The notes below the pieces were generated by a model. It searched no databases. It was not told the origin of the DNA and was given only the letters and a program-made list of their open reading frames with translations. A stretch of DNA of 64,000 nt from the NCBI GenBank assembly GCA_001414485.1, contig LLEY01000024.1:124001-188000 (forward strand), read 5' to 3'. Positions within the stretch are counted from its first letter, which is position 1, and the number at the start of each line of letters is the position of its first letter. This document shows, piece by piece, positions 44,556 through 56,264 of the stretch. Source of the DNA: Calycina herbarum. Lineage: Eukaryota > Ascomycota > Leotiomycetes > Helotiales > Pezizellaceae. Made by a program: the position numbers and the translations under genes.

Positions 44556-47500
44556 TCACTTCAATCCAAATCCCTCGCTCTCATAAACCGCCCGCCAAAG
44601 CTTCGCATTCAACTTAGCCTCGGAAGAATATCTCCACAAAGACACCATATTGAAGCACGTTCTCGCCTGAGGAAACCTCTCACTATCATCCCCCAAACAC
44701 GACAACTTAACAATCAAGTTCGTCGCTCCCATCGCCGGGATCCGATCACTCCCAGTGATGAAACTTAGAAGTTTACGTTGATCCTTCACATTGGCACGTT
44801 GGAAGGATTCCCAAAACCAATGTACCACAGACTCTGTCTCTTTAGCGTTAGGGACACCCCAATTCTCACATAGAGAAACAGCTCGAAGGGAGCCGATATC
44901 TAAAGGTTCGTCGGAACCTCGAATGAGGAGTTCAATCTCTTCAGGTCGGAATAATGATAATGCGTTACCTCCACACACAGTGAAAAATCCTCTCTTGAAT
45001 GGCTCGAATTGCCGAGCTACCGCAAGATCAAGAAGGTATCGTACGTAAAGATCCACAAACTCTCTTCTGTTCGAATTGGTGACAGGCCGCCTGTCGCCAT
45101 CTGGGCAAAGTGGAATCTGTATTATCTGGCCGTATTTTTCAACATCGGCCACAAAATCACGGCAAAAGATTGTTTCCACGTCGCCTTCAAACTCCAACAA
45201 TTGCCGAAGTCCAGTAGCCAATGCAGGACGAAATTCGGCCAAGTCTTCCAAAGAATAAGTCATAGAGGGTTTAGCATGTGATGTGGCCCCAGGTGGAGGA
45301 GCTGGACCAGCAGCAAGGAGTTTTCGAAAGGCGAAAGGTGGAAGAGCTACATCGAGGATAGTTGAATTGTAGATTGCTAGGCCAAGCACTACACCCACAA
45401 GGAAAAATTGGTTGGTCGTCTCGAAGCTGTTTGGGTTGAAATAGCAGAATTGTGAATCTTCATCGTACGTAAACATGCCTGGTTGCCAATCAGTAAGAGG
45501 TCAGTGCAAAAGGAAGATGCTGGGATACACATACCATGTTCAGGATTGAAGACATCCCTCACCAAAAGAAGGAACCACTCTTTTCGGAGACCACCAGCGT
45601 CAATGCCCTCTTCTCCCTTGAATTCGATCCGAAGTCCCTTTTTAATTTCCTCGCCTCCTGCGCCTACAACTTCACTCACGCCTTTTAAGCTATCTTCAAC
45701 GAGACAATCTCGCCGTACTTTCAATATCAGGTATTGATTGACAGTTTGGCGGGTCATGATACTATCAAAAAATGCCTCTCGAGCCTTGACTTCCATTTGT
45801 CGACGTGCATCATGTTCCATGATCTGTATCTTTGCCCAAATACTGAGGAAGAAAGGATATTGACAAAACGAAAACTTTCCACGTCTGGCTTCCCAAGCTT
45901 CAAAATCAGCGACGAGATCCGAATAGTCTAATAATGTATTGTAAAAGTCGCTCGTCGCCAGAATTTGGCCATGCTTGTGATGCGCTTCGCGTGAGATTGG
46001 ACCAACCGACTTCGTAGAATCCGATGAACCAAATGCTGGTCGGTTCTCTCCTTTTCTTGCTTGGCCGTTATTGTTTGCAGCAAAAAACAGGGCCATAACC
46101 CTAGCAGCCGCTTTGATTTGCCAGTCATCATTGTATACCACGGGTGGCGGTTTGCCGTCGCTCTTCTTGGGAGGGCCAGAAACCCCCAAAGCAGCATGTA
46201 AAGCCGCAGAAGCGCCTCGACCTGTTGTGCTCATATTCGGTATAAGATCGTTCCTTGCCTCTCTCTTGGGTTCTCGCTGTTTTCCGTGCTGCCTGGTGAG
46301 TCTATAAGTTACAAAGCTTCCAATCAAATCAACAGTCCTCCGGAAGTGGGCGTCCGAATAGCGTGCGAACCATGATACTAGATGGTGGTGGCACTCATTT
46401 GGAAGGTTCGCCAGAATCCCTAGTAGACGCTTGATGATTCCCGAGTGCTGCCCAGAACTCCCTTTACGCATATTCCGAGACCTAGGGGATGTGGAACGGG
46501 CTCCTCTCTTGGGAGGTTCAAGTTTTGATCCTTTGACATTCGTAAGCCTGTCCCGGGACCGCGACCGAGATCTACTCGTTTCCCTGGCCTGGCTGGTCTT
46601 TGTAGGTGTAGATGAAGGATAAAGTAGAGGATTCGCAAGAATTATAAGAACAAACCGAATATCATGGGGCTCAGATAAAGGACGTCCTGGGCGTTTCAAC
46701 AAGCTCTCCGTAGCTTTCAAGAGAACTCTCTGAGTATGTGATTGCGCCTCCATAATTTGGCTTTCAATTTCTTCTAAATCCAGGTCGGAAGTGCTCAAGA
46801 GATCGTCTTGGGGATTTTCACCAGAAACAAGAGTATCCAGCTTTTTCCGCCACGACTTTCCCGCATTCAGTACCACAGAGTACCATTCGTTGAGTTCTGA
46901 CCAATCGACACGTGGTGTTTTTAATGTGACAATATCGAGTTTATCATGTTTCTCATGCTGGCCGTCGAAACCTTTGCCCCAGGTACGGGACTTTTCAGGA
47001 CTCTTAACATCTGAACGATTTCCAGTCCACCAGGACCCATTTTCCGCAAAATCTCCTAGCAAAAGAGTCTTAGCATCCAGCTCTGATAATAGCCCGTCTG
47101 CTTCCATCTGTTTTTCAATCTGCTTTTCAATTTGTCTGTCGGTCTGCTTCTCTACCGGCTTTTCCATAGGTCTACTAGGAATAGGCATCCAGCGCTTGGG
47201 CGCCAGACCTTCGCTCGCCGCTCTTGGGCCTATTGCAGGACGTCCAGTGCTAAAAGATGCATTGATGCATTCAAGTGATCCGAAAGACGAGATGATGTAG
47301 TCTTCTAAAGGCTTGAACGGGTTTCTGTGGTTGTTATTTTGGCTTCGTGGCATTTCATCCGCTCTCTCTTTCCCAGTAGGACGATATGAACCCATACTAA
47401 CAGGTTCACGCTGGGGGCCATTTGGTCGATGGGGGTTGTGAGATTGCTCAGACTCATCAGCCATGGGTCCATAGAGCATTCCTGGAGAAGATGATGAATA

Positions 47501-48475
47501 AGGTCCGGGGTCTGCTCGACGGGCAATATGTCCGGGAATTGGCCTTGAGAGTGGAGAGGCTCCGTGTTGATCAATTGGGCGGTAAGAAAGTTGTATTGGA
47601 GGGCTTTTCAATGTTGAGTTCGAATTGCTCGGGCTATCTCTGTAAGTGCCGTCTAGGAGCTCTTCGATATTCCCAGACCCCGAAGGACCCCAGGATGGCG
47701 AAACAGGGGGTGACGGTATTGGACTTGCTGTATGGCCGTCATCATGCTTGAGCTGCTCTAGAAGAAATGAAGTGACACATTGGTCAATGAGCCGCTTTGT
47801 CTTCTCGAGTGATAGTAGGGGAACTGTAAAGGAATTAGTAAATTACCAAACAAGGCCTCCATCAATATTACTTCTCGATTGGCCAGTCCCGGGATTGGTC
47901 CCTGGTTTTGCTGCCACAGGAGTCCGCTGTCCGTCACCACGTCTTGCCTCCAGCAGAATGGGCTTCAAATCGTTGATAGTCAAGCATACCGTACATCTGA
48001 AAACACTCAAATTCTTGGGCCATCGCACCATCGAATCGCATGTCATACATTTCCCAGTTGTCAAGTCCTTTTCAGGCACTTTTGGTTTCACCGTTCTCTC
48101 TTGCTTCTGAGGACGCATTGGGGAGGAACTGCTCAGGTCGTCGTCCGTCGAGTCCAACCCAGTGCCCCCCACCCCATCATCATGCCGTTTCTTTTTGCCA
48201 GAGAATAAGGAGGGAAAGGGATGACTCATGGATCGTCCGTGGTGGCTGGCCGTTCGAGTTGGTTTGGATGAGCTCGCTGCTCCATGCGGTGTCCCATTTG
48301 CGCCGTTCGAAGTAGCAGCTAGAGTTGGAATTTGGTATGCACTTTCAAGTATGTCTGATTCTGTGATTCTCGTAGGGGCTCGTAGAGGTGGTCTCGCAGG
48401 ACTCGAGCTAGCAGCGTTCGAGCTGTGATCGGGTCGAGTATTAGGAGGAAGGTTTCGATTTGACCATGGTGCCAT
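44556..48475 (-). CDS. HUL4: HUL4-type HECT E3 ubiquitin ligase
   Basis: Exons 47872-48475, 45535-47823 and 44556-45478 (introns 48 and 56 bp) give 1,271 residues. The N-terminus is low-complexity, then a C4 zinc ribbon-like segment CMTCDSMVRWP..FRCTVCLTIND, then a long variable Ser/Arg/Pro-rich middle with a Gln/Glu/Lys coiled-coil stretch. The C-terminal HECT domain (about 350 residues) starts near FKGEEGIDAGGLRKEW and includes FYFNPNS-type N-lobe segments. The C-lobe has the thioester Cys in ARTCFNMVSLWRY and ends EGFGLK. The family transfers ubiquitin from E2 through this Cys; yeast Hul4 acts in nuclear quality control. A 95-codon frame upstream (48441-48728) overlaps the start and may be an upstream ORF. 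Confidence 0.93.
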
Positions 48476-49314
48476 CGCAAAGCTCTTGATTGCTGGCCGC
48501 TCTGTTGAAGTGGCGCAAGACTTGTGAAGTGGTCATTTGGAGGTTGAGAGGGTTAAAGAGGCTCGGCGCTACGGCGATCGGTCTATCGTTCTGCAAAATA
48601 TCGTGGGTTCTTTCCTTCAATACGAGGACGGGTATTAGCTTCTGGGTCCTGATGTCCGTCCTGGGCTGGATCGAAAAATTGACTTTCTGGCAGACGCAGG
48701 CTTGTTTTTGGCACTTACCTTTACCCATGATCTAGAACTGGCAATTTCTAGGTACTAAAGTTATTCCGCGAATGCTAAGCTTTAATGTGGAAAGTCCTGT
48801 TGAGTTCATTAAATAATCGAAATAAGTGTATGCAGATGCTCAGCAAAGGAGACCCCGGTTTCATCTGACAGCTGGGGCTAGTTTCAATACGAGATAATAT
48901 GTCCTGGGCGACGATCTTTCCCCCACTACTCATTTTTTTCTTATGTTGGTAAGTCAGAATTCACGAAGGACAGGACTACAGCACTTTCAGATCTAAGAAA
49001 TTTTCTTGCATTGATGTTGTGTTGCAGCACTTGCATTGTGATATCCGCTGTAGGTCCAGACTCGTCACCGAAAACCGAAGCCCCTTCTTCCCTCTTCCAA
49101 CAACGGAAACCCCTGTAAGGATAATGGAAATATATCACAGAATCACAAAGTAAAAAAGTGAAATATTATTTTGATGCATTCATTCATTGGCATACCACAT
49201 GTGCAAATGTAGCTGCATATTTTCGCATAACCTTGACTAATTTGCCAAAGTCGTAAACATCCCAAGCCTGCAAAGCATAGCAGTACAACCCCTTGAAAAC
49301 GCCACCTAAGACAT
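48476..49314. other. HUL4 promoter and RPL15 3' UTR
   Basis: No gene supported. The right third is 3' UTR of RPL15. An open frame ending inside HUL4 exon 1 (48441-48728, minus) could be an upstream ORF in the HUL4 leader. Confidence 0.5.
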
Positions 49315-50169
49315 TTAACGGTATCTTTGAAGGTTGAGAGTGTTGTGTCTCTTCCAGGTCTTTCTGCGTCCAGCAGTTGTCTTGTTGTATCCGTGACCCT
49401 TGCCCAATCCACGAGACTTCTTTCCGGTAGCGGTCAATCCACGAGATTCACGGTGCTTGTGAACAGGAGCGACGATCCAGTTGATACGAGGATCGCGACG
49501 GATGGCCTTGTGTTGTGGGTCGACCAAGATGATCTCGAAGTATTTGTAGGTGGAGTCCTGGTTGATCCAGTACGAGTTGAGGACTCGCAAATTGGCGCAA
49601 CGGCGTCCGACACGCTCCTCAGCAGTCGACTTGAGGGATCGTTGGTACTTAAGTTGGTTTACACCCTGGTTGGTTGGCTTTCCTATAATCCGAATTGATG
49701 TCAGTAATCCGCCAACTGGGTCCTCCGCGACCAGCGAAGCCCGATTCCTTCATTTTGGGTGTTCCATACCGTATGTAGCACCCTTTGGTACTGGCTTCTT
49801 GCGACCTCCACGGCGGACACGGACACGGTAGATAACATATCCTTGCTTGGCCTTGTAACCTAGACGGCGAGCCTTGTCTGGGCGAGATGGGCGGGCAGCA
49901 CGGTGGATAACGTTCAATTGTCGAAGCTATATTTTGCACTCTCAGCTAATGTTCAACGAGTGTATAGCAGAGACATCAAGGGATGTCCACGTCCACAATA
50001 TTCCAATTCGCCTCAAGACCATTTCGAAGTATTGTTTCGGTGTGTCGCTGCCGCGGCAGAAAAAAGATCGATTTTATCTTACCTCCCAGCATCGAACACG
50101 GAGAAGGAAGCGCAGGACATCGGACTGCTTCTTCTTCTGGAGTTCCTCCACGTATTTAAGAGCTCCCAT
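49315..50169 (-). CDS. RPL15: Cytosolic ribosomal protein L15 (eL15)
   Basis: Exons 50083-50169, 49770-49926 and 49315-49682 give 203 residues, the family length. Sequence: [118 protein letters not shown], ending [12 protein letters not shown]. It lies in the large subunit next to 25S rRNA. All splice sites are GT..AG. A further 5' UTR intron is likely, because an AG lies just before the ATG. Confidence 0.97.
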
Positions 50170-51343
50170 CTAGGCACGTTAGCACTCATCAACAGAATTG
50201 CGTATGCTGACTGACCTTGGTTGAGAGATTGGGTGTCGGTTTGTCGTTGGTCGTTGGTCGTTGTCAAAAGTTCGAAGAGGTCTTTTTTGCAAAATTACCG
50301 TCAGTGTGCGTAAAGTGATCCTCGCACGGACCATGCCACTCGGCAAAAAAGCGGCGTTGAGTAGAATTAGTACGAGGTCCTTTACAAAAATGGTCACTTA
50401 CTCAAAAATCTCTTGAAGAATACTTTGAAAAATTCTCAGAGTTTCTATGTTAAATTCTGCAGCTCAACAGCTGATTTTCTCAACTTTCAAAGTCAGCTTC
50501 AAGAAAGGTTGATTGCGAGTGCCGCTTTTCTGTTTTTTGACAGAACACGTGAGCCCCATATTCATCCATCCCGTCTCCTCGTTCCCGATCTGACCCGTCA
50601 ACTCTAAGAAGTCTACAAAACTACCAAAAAGATCATCTATAAACATTCCGGAAAGTCAGCACCATCTTGACACTGCTTCGTCATAAAAAGAAAGAAATCA
50701 ATATGAATATCACAGCCAGAGAATAGAAAGTGAAGAGTGAGATAATATTTGAAGAAAGAAGCCGAAGCAGGAAGCTTTAAGGATTAATCAATTGTTTGGC
50801 TTGCTCCTCAAACCTCGATTCTCGTTGGCTTACTGCACAATCGATGGCTTACTCGGCTTGGATTACTGGAAAAATGATGGCTTACTCACGACTCTTTTTG
50901 GCCCCCAAAAATTGTGTTTGGCTTACGTGTTGGTTGTTGGCTTACTGGTCAATTTCGAGCTACACAAAAACTCGGAGATATGTCACTCAACATACTCCCA
51001 GATGCTACAGCCCCGGGAAAAATTACATTGTATTAAGTTTCTGGTTTCCGCGATCTCATTTAGCTGCATGGACATCAGTAAGTAACACGAAAGTTTTATG
51101 TACTCACTTCATTTGAAAGCTCCAGTGTATTTTCAAGACAGGCCCAAGGTCCAAGGAAGCTAGCTATTTATACATGAACATCAACGTCATTCCTTAATCC
51201 TACAATCAGCAGACAGCAAAGTCCCAAGGGTTATGAACAACCTCTCCGACAGCAACGACCTCTAGCTCTAGCAATATGCCGCCATGTTCAAGATTCCCAC
51301 AGTGTAACCCCCAAATAAACAAGAAAAGAGAATCAGAACACGA
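50170..51343. other. RPL15 promoter side and intergenic region
   Basis: No gene supported. Contains the GGCTTACT-rich stretch at 50795-50955. The right end is the 3' flank of the gene ending at 51344. Confidence 0.5.
50795..50955. repeat. GGCTTACT interspersed short repeat
   Basis: TTGGCTTACT or GGCTTACT/GCT recurs about seven times in 160 bp at irregular 15-40 bp spacing. Open frames across it are repeat translations. Confidence 0.65.
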
Positions 51344-52449
51344 TCATGGGTCAAACAACCTTCCGATTCGAGAAGCGGCACCCAGATCAAAAGCCTTCGA
51401 GATCTTTCGCATGCCTTTGTCTTGTCTTCTCGCAATTCTTCCCCAACCGACATACGCCTGACCCAGACCCTCGTAAATAACTTCCACAGCAGGGGCACTC
51501 TCCTTCTCGATGGGAAATTCTTCAACATCGTTCTGGACCATAAGGCTTTTGTATCTCTGCAATCCAACTGTTTGTCCAATCTTCAAGATATTTTCTCCCT
51601 TACTGTCTTCTTCAATCCACGAGTTCTGCGTTGGTGCTTCAACTGTAGTTGACAGCTTGGCATCTTCTTCAAACTTTCTGAGCATCATTTTGGCATCTCG
51701 CAGGCTTTTGCGGCTCTCTTCGTATCTTGTGGAGAAGTGTTTATTGGATGCTTGATGAGATGCGTCTCTAAATTCTTCGGATGGCGGGTCACTGGGGCGT
51801 GAAGAGACGAAAGCTTCACCGAAGTCATCGACAAAGGTTTCATCAAGTTTAGAGCTACAAAAAGAATAAGCTATGGGTAACTTTAAAAGGTTGTGGAAAT
51901 ATATACCTTTCCGCGCTCAATTCTTCAAGCTTCTTCTTGAGGTGTTGGTCGTCGTCTTTCAGTTGCTTGTTGAACTTGTCAAAGTATGGAGCTAAAGCCT
52001 TCGCAGCCAACTTCTTCTTTTTGCTCTCATGATGAACGAGCGCGAGGAACTGGCTAGAAACTGAACATCAGCAGTGCGCAGAGGTAATAAAGTGACACTT
52101 TGAAAGCTTTAACACGTACTGCGACTCTGCTCTTCCTTCGTCTTCTTCGTACTCGTCTGTCATATGAACACGCGCGGGCTCAGACTTTCGACTCTTGCTC
52201 TTCTTGATCTGACGAATTACGGGCACATTGTCATCCGAAACGAACAGACTATCACTGTCATCGCCTGCGTCACGCGCATCATCGACTTCTCTTCGTGGTG
52301 GTGATTGTTTTCGCTGCTTCGCCTTCCCAGAAGGGCCGGCGCCTTCTTGGTGTTAGTAAAGAATGTCGCGCGCGAATTCGGAGTCCCAAGCCCATTGGCG
52401 AAGATGGCAACGTACCTTCCGACTTGCGTTTGGCTGCTGGTCTTGCCAT
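51344..52449 (-). CDS. Conserved-looking hypothetical protein, charged with coiled coil
   Basis: Not recognised as a named family. Exons 52416-52449, 52120-52345, 51907-52053 and 51344-51854 give 305 residues with consistent phases. The start MARPAAKRKSEE and the KKSKSRK stretch look like nuclear-localisation signals. An acidic Ser/Asp region follows, then a helical segment (HHESKKKKLAAKALAPYFDK to LKKKLEELSAE), then a C-terminal half with FEEDAKLS and IYEGLGQAYVGWGRIARR. A nuclear chromatin- or chromosome-associated protein is a guess from composition only. Confidence 0.7.
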
Positions 52450-53191
52450 ATTGGCATGGATGTGTAGTCTGTTGCGCTCCGAAAGTCGCGCGAAGGAAGT
52501 GTCAACACCAAAACGTGGATGGTGATAAGGCTCGCCTCGAAAAATGCGTGCAGGTAGGTACCTGTGACTTGCTATACTTGATTGAAAGATATAATTCAAG
52601 TCAAAGTCCCGGTTTTAATGGATGATGTTGCGTGAGGCGGAGAGTGTTGGCGGGTTCGGAATTTAGAAGTGTGTAGTCAACCCAAACGGGAAGGGGCGAT
52701 GGAGTCGCGACTGCCTCAAGCCGTCAACGTTAAACTTCAACACCACCCAAGGTACCTACTGCACCACCCACAATCATAGAATCAATCATAACTCATGTAT
52801 AAATAGAATTGGATATATACCATCATCATTCCAAAAAGAAGTAGAAAAAAAGGGGTATGTGCAAATGCTCAACATCTCCATCCATTTCCACCCACATCCT
52901 CTCCTCGAAAAGTTAGACCAGACCAAAATATACCAAACCAGTTCAGAATCCTTAGCCCAGAGGTTCCCCAAATATTGCTTTCCCAGATTCCCCAAGTCTA
53001 TATCCCAAGCCAGACCCTAAGCCAGATCCCAAAATGAAACACAAATCAAAAATTTCACCTATTTTTGAAACCACGGGAATTTCTTTTTAGTAAAGTCCAC
53101 AGATCCCGAGGTACTTTCCAGCGTTAAACTACGTTGATATATCGCCTATCTCAACGTTAGCTATTGATCAGTAAGATTGTAGAAGGGGGCT
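52450..53191. other. Intergenic region
   Basis: Promoter of the gene starting at 52449 and 3' flank of the RasGEF gene. Nothing else recognised. Confidence 0.5.
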
Positions 53192-56100
53192 TTATACCTC
53201 ATCATCAACTGGCATTTTACAATCCAGTATCATTCCTCTCGCATCGTCATTTTTACTTAGGTTTGGATATGGCAAGACCTGACTCTTCATAATAGGAAGA
53301 ATAACTTCCGATAGAACCTCGAACTTCTTCCAGTTAATTCGCTCTCCATTGGCGCCGACGAATGTTCGGCTGCCTTCCTCAGCAGAGACGAGATCTCGTC
53401 GGGTCAAGGGTATAAAGGGGATACGCGGTACCGGGGAGTTTTCCCACGCTAGACGATATGCAAAATGACTCTTCTGACTTCCCATCAAGAGAACTAGTCT
53501 AGCAAAACGTTTCTGAACATCAGCAGGAACAAGTGCCCGAGTTTGAGCAAGACGGTGGATAGCGGTTCCATTAATCCCAGCCAGAACGGCAGCAAGACCA
53601 TTATAGTTATTCAGCTGCCGTAACTTCAGAGCCACAGTCATGAATTTCTCCAACATCTGTGCGCGATGTTTGGCCTTATCTCGAATAAGGATCATATTAG
53701 CAACCCAATGTGCAATATGATTGAAGTGACTGATCATCCGGTTGACGTTTGCAAGACTTTTACATTTCTCCTTTTGTTCTAACGGGAGACTGACGTGTCG
53801 AACAAGGTCTCGAAGTCGTATTGATGAAAACATAACCCAATCGATTCGTGTCATTTCATCTGCTATATCATCCTCTGAAATGTCCATGAAAATTCGATAT
53901 CGGAATTTGGTGAGAGGGAGATTGGATTTTGGAAGCATCCTGGCTGCTTCTTTCTCATAGTCCTCCACAGTCTGAAATGATGTGGCTAACGAATGGGCGA
54001 GAGAATCTGGCCGTCCGGAGTAAGTCGAACCAGCTTTAGACTCGAATTGATCCAATTCCTCATCCTCCTCGTCGTCAACGTGTAATTTTTGAACGTCTTC
54101 TTCCAAATCACTTTTGGAATCTGGTTTTATCCGCGCAGCTGGAGACTCAGAGACAGACTCTGCAAGGCTTCCGCTCTCACTCTCCACATCTGCATCGGTC
54201 CGAGCCCATCCGGTGTCATCATCCTCTACAACCCGGGACTGAAGTTGCATTCGCATATCTTGAGCTGCAGCGGCAAAGACTGGTTCCCCAGACAAATGAC
54301 TTATAAATCTATCGAGATTTCGACTTGTAGAGGGACTAGCAAAATCTCCTGGGTAGGTTGAAACCCACTTGGCGATCACGGTTATAATCCGAAGCTGGGT
54401 TGCGGTCCGGGTAAGATAATGTGTATTTTTGTCGTTTGCAATAGCTTCTAAACGGGCTAATATTGCTGTAAATAACTCCCCCGGGGCGGCAAACTTCCTA
54501 TATAAACAGAGAAAAATGTCGGAAAAGTTGTAATCCGACCTGGACATATTCTGGCCCAAAAGTCGATCAACCAGTTCATCAAAAGTAACTCCGGAAACCT
54601 TTGCCGGTTTATCAAAAAAGTTGTCGTCATTTCGTTGTAGTATTGGAGTATCATCAGAATAACGGTACGAGGAATCTACATCAGATTCCTCCATCTCAAG
54701 ATAATTATTATCAATAGTTTGCCCTGGCGAATGGAGTGGCGAGCGAGATTTCGAGGCTGTTAGTAGTTTGCTGCTCGAGTCGCCCCTTTGGAAATTGTCA
54801 TACCGGAAGGCAGGGTGTGATGACAGAGGCGGAGCTGAGTGCGGATCCGGGATTTTAAATTGATGGTGAAAGTTGGATCGCGACGAGGGAGGCTGTCTGG
54901 AAGACACGGGAGGTGGTGATGGAAAACCACGAAGAAGTGAGTATTCGCTACTGCTGCGGCTGTGTCTGGATTGCTGACTCAGGGGTGTTTCAAGATGCTG
55001 GTGATGTGATGAAGTACTCGTAGCGCGGGGTCTTGTTCCTGTTCCGGTTCCGGAAACATCTGCCGCTGTGTCAGAACTAACCGCATATGTGGAATTTTAG
55101 ACTTTTCTCTAGAAGATTGACAGCTGGGGAGACAAATTAAGAAAGAAATGTGTATATATATGGGATGAATGGGCTTGAAGGTTTGCACACCGCTGGAGTG
55201 GAAAACAAGGAACGGGATTTTACGAAAAAGCGAGCCCGAGAGAAAAATTAATGGCGTGGCCAAAGCAAACTAACTGACCATTTCTTTTTGCCATGATGGC
55301 TCTTAGCATCGAGGCTAGACACAGCCTTGCACTTTCAGGTACATTGGCCGCCGATTTCAGAGCCTCGACGCAAGAGAGACATGCAGATTCCATGCTCTCC
55401 ACATCGATCTGTCGTGTGTTCTCCGGGTTGTCACATTTGCAGGAGACGAGGATGGTAGGCATGGCAGAATTCACAAGACCGTCTGGAGGGCTGGTTAGCT
55501 GTATGGTTATCAATTCATGGACTTCCAAGAAACCGTACTCAGAGCTTGGGGAAGAGCTGCAATGCTATCGCGGTTCATAACATCGTAGAGCAGCAGAGCG
55601 CCGTCCATCCGGGGAACAATATGCCCATTTATCTGCTTGGGCCATTCTATGCGGCGATCCTGGGCGATATCGAAGCTTTCGAGCTCTAATTCCACAAGAC
55701 TTACCGTGTAGACGATGTTGTCTACCGACATTCGAAGACTCGAAGTAATAGAATTTGGCAATGAGCGTAGCCCCAAGGCGCCCTGTATGAATGTACTTTT
55801 TCCAACACCACCACTTCCAATTACTGCTATGTTTATGTCGGCCATCCCGCTTCGCGACTGAGGCTATATTGAACATTCGCGTTAGTCTAAAAGCCAATTC
55901 CACCAGCGGACACAGACAAGGGACGACGCACCGGAATCATGGCCGAATTATTTGGGGAGCGAGGGGGGTCCGCATTCTCAAATTTCTCCGGAGAATGGGT
56001 TGCGGACCTTAACTCCTTCGAAAGAGACACAGATTGCGGGGTCTGGAATTGCTTGAAGAAGGGGTCGTCTGCTATGGAGGCTACACTTCCACGGTGCTCT

Positions 56101-56264
56101 CGCTGGCTCTCGCCAGGCTGTAGCATCGATTGTGGTGTAGAGGCAGTTCGTGAATTTAGAGTGCGCGGTGTTGTGTTGGAGCTGGAACTCGAGGGTTTTG
56201 GACGGTCTCCACGACGGGCGGAGTGAAGGAGGCCCACTGTATCCATTCTTGAGAGCGAGTCCAT
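53192..56264 (-). CDS. Ras-like GTPase fused to a CDC25-type RasGEF
   Basis: Exons 55914-56264, 55539-55863, 55279-55482 and 53192-55065 give 917 residues, all phases consistent. Order: a Ser/Pro-rich N-terminus (about 1-120); a small GTPase domain with P-loop GSGGVGKSTF, GALLLYDV and VSCKCDNPE at the G4 position in place of NKxD (about 125-295); a low-complexity linker; a RasGEF_N domain (TFDELVDRLLG to MRMQLQ); then an acidic linker and a CDC25 catalytic domain (DWVMFSSIRLRDLVRHV, ANVNRMISHFNHIAHWVANM, LNNYNGLAAVLAGINGTAI, SPVPRIPFIPLTRRDLVSA). Fusions of a divergent Ras fold to a RasGEF occur in filamentous ascomycetes; the GTPase part may be regulatory. One donor (GTGTCC) and one (GTCAGT) are weak, so exon ends there are less sure. 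Confidence 0.85.

Noticed and set aside
46791..47300. 169-codon plus-strand ORF
   Set aside because: Antisense shadow of the low-complexity middle of HUL4.
48441..48728. 95-codon minus ORF just upstream of HUL4
   Set aside because: Overlaps the HUL4 start in another frame and shows no domain. At most an upstream ORF.
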